From assembly GCA_964512045.1 (NCBI GenBank), contig CAZEJK010000329.1, forward strand, positions 1 to 5,471: a stretch of 5,471 bases of DNA. Direction: 5' to 3'. The stretch is from CAZEJK01 sp964512045 (GTDB taxonomy: Bacteria; Acidobacteriota; Thermoanaerobaculia; Thermoanaerobaculales; Sulfomarinibacteraceae). Positions 4,912-5,471 of this stretch are shown here, piece by piece. The translations under genes and the position numbers were made by a program. A model generated the notes under the pieces. The model did no database searches, was not told where the DNA came from, and saw only the letters and a list, made by a program, of their open reading frames with translations. Each line of letters opens with the position of its first letter. Position 1 is the stretch's first letter.

Positions 4912-5349
4912 TTACTCGTCGGGCCTGTGGGAGCTGTGGAATCCGCAATGCGGATTCCAAGGTGCTGTGGGAAGGCTCCCTCCCGTCCGCCTCCTTTCCA
5001 TAGCACCGGCAGATTCCATAGGCCGTGTGGGCGCTCTCCCTCGGCGCTCCCGATGTTGCCAGATTACTACGAGGTTTCTAGCTGGGCGCTCGAGGGCTGG
5101 AACAGGGTTCACCAGCAAGTCCCACGAGCTGACCGATGTGAGCAGCCCGATCTGCTCCAGCTGTCTGACCCACCGAGAGATCGAGCGACGGTGAACATTC
5201 AAGTGGGCAAGGTCACAGTGCAGCTGGCGAAGAGGAACCGGACCGCCGACGCGAATGTACAGCTGCTCGAGGATGAGGAAGTGTCCGACGCGGAGCAGCT
5301 CGAGTAGTTCCTCCCAGTCTTCGTCGGAGCTGCGGATTGTTGGCTTCAC
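4912..5349 (-). CDS. Winged-helix-like DNA-binding protein, 145 aa
   Basis: The start is GTG 5349, fixed by GGAGGTG 5 nt upstream and by a 4-nt GTGA overlap with the preceding gene. Residues 1-35 form an acidic helix followed by an aliphatic helix (DWEELLELLRVGHFLILEQLYIRVG). Residues 37-72 fit a helix-turn-helix, with PLRQLHCDLAHL then recognition-helix candidate HRRSISRWVRQLEQIGLL. A wing-like beta segment SSWDLLVNPVP (74-84) follows. This suggests a small transcriptional regulator or other DNA-binding factor. The tail from about residue 104 is rich in Arg, Gly, Pro and Ser and does not look like the compact domain; a premature end or frameshift of the ancestral gene is possible. It ends 6 nt from the convergent ATPase gene, and its last codons carry a 21-nt palindrome. 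Confidence 0.78.
   Translation of the reverse strand: MKPTIRSSDEDWEELLELLRVGHFLILEQLYIRVGGPVPLRQLHCDLAHLNVHRRSISRWVRQLEQIGLLTSVSSWDLLVNPVPALERPARNLVVIWQHRERRGRAPTRPMESAGAMERRRTGGSLPTAPWNPHCGFHSSHRPDE
4938..4958. repeat. Perfect 21-nt palindrome in convergent junction
   Basis: Arms GGAATCCGCA (4938-4947) and TGCGGATTCC (4949-4958) are exact inverted copies around a single central A. As RNA this would fold as an 8-bp stem with a 5-nt loop. It lies 33 nt past the ATPase stop and inside codons 131-138 of the 145-aa gene. No T-run follows on either strand, so it is a poor intrinsic terminator. A dimeric protein-binding site or Rho-independent-like 3' stabilising hairpin are alternatives. Confidence 0.6.
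4996..5021. repeat. Short direct repeat TTCCATAG x2
   Basis: TTCCATAG occurs at 4996-5003 and 5014-5021, an 18-nt period, within the low-complexity 3' part of the 145-aa gene. Because 18 is a multiple of three, both copies encode the same residues (ME). It may be a minor duplication in the poorly conserved tail. Confidence 0.3.
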
Positions 5350-5471
5350 GCGGCCACCTCCCCGCGCGCGACGGTGTCCAACCGCGCGAGCGGACGGGCG
5401 ACCCGGCTGGCTTTCTGGTCAAACCAGCCCGATCGCGCAAACATCACCCAATTCACCCCACCTTGTGTCGC
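5346..5471 (-). CDS. C-terminal end of a protein running off the right edge (partial)
   Basis: The frame is open from the window edge for 41 codons to TGA at 5346-5348. The stop shares bases with the GTG start of the winged-helix-like gene (GTGA), a classic translational coupling. The visible sequence includes VNWVMFARSGWFDQKASR and ends LDTVARGEVAA. This is too short to identify; an aromatic segment followed by a basic tail is all that can be seen. An ATG at 5444 could be an internal or real start, giving 32 residues. The frame's openness to the edge and the coupling favour the end of a longer gene, whose product would be made together with the winged-helix-like protein. Confidence 0.5.
   Translation of the reverse strand, partial: ATQGGVNWVMFARSGWFDQKASRVARPLARLDTVARGEVAA

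Noticed and set aside
5405..5429. GGCTGG...CCAGCC inverted repeat near the right edge
   Set aside because: Six-base arms with a 13-nt loop lie within a probable coding frame; in GC-rich DNA this is weak and unsupported by any context.

Overview
The window is GC-rich, densely coding bacterial DNA that looks like part of an accessory or mobile element (integrated element, plasmid or prophage-like island). Several start codons follow long Shine-Dalgarno sites of the type AGAAAGGAG or AAAGGAGG. These pair with the extended CCUCCUUUCU tail of bacterial 16S rRNA, so Bacteria are favoured over Archaea. I cannot name a phylum. A run of ten Ns at 2400-2409 shows this is a draft or metagenomic scaffold with a gap.

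Layout. At the left edge (3-278, +) lies a small helical protein whose 5' end may lie outside the window. It faces a leftward cluster of five genes (2313 to 409, -): a 71-aa mobile-element-type small protein, a 155-aa zinc-ribbon protein, a short single-domain RadC/JAMM protein, a 93-aa unknown and a 52-aa unknown. Three of the spacers in this cluster contain GC-rich hairpins. Two of those share a near-identical 15-nt block, GTGAATGGAA(T/G)CCGG, and the third holds a degenerate relative.

An AT-richer divergent region (about 2314-2441) contains a GAACT-N5-AGTTC inverted repeat and the assembly gap. It separates the leftward cluster from a rightward two-gene unit: a 146-aa helical protein (2442-2882) whose end overlaps the start of a 677-aa HerA/FtsK-superfamily ATPase (2872-4905). 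The ATPase carries a C-terminal winged helix followed by a PD-(D/E)XK nuclease-like domain.

The ATPase gene meets a second leftward unit head-on, only 6 nt apart. That unit has a partial gene at the right edge (5346-5471) translationally coupled through a GTGA overlap to a 145-aa winged-helix-like protein (4912-5349). A perfect 21-nt palindrome sits in the last codons of the latter gene.

How the genes may work together (inference). The ATPase is the core: a DNA-pumping motor with its own DNA-binding and nuclease-like modules and a co-translated helical partner. It could act in plasmid or ICE DNA processing (coupling protein or replication-relaxation type) or in HerA-nuclease type defence. 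RadC plus small orphan proteins is a common accessory cargo of mobile elements and supports this setting, but no integrase, relaxase, replication initiator or capsid gene is visible to define the element type.
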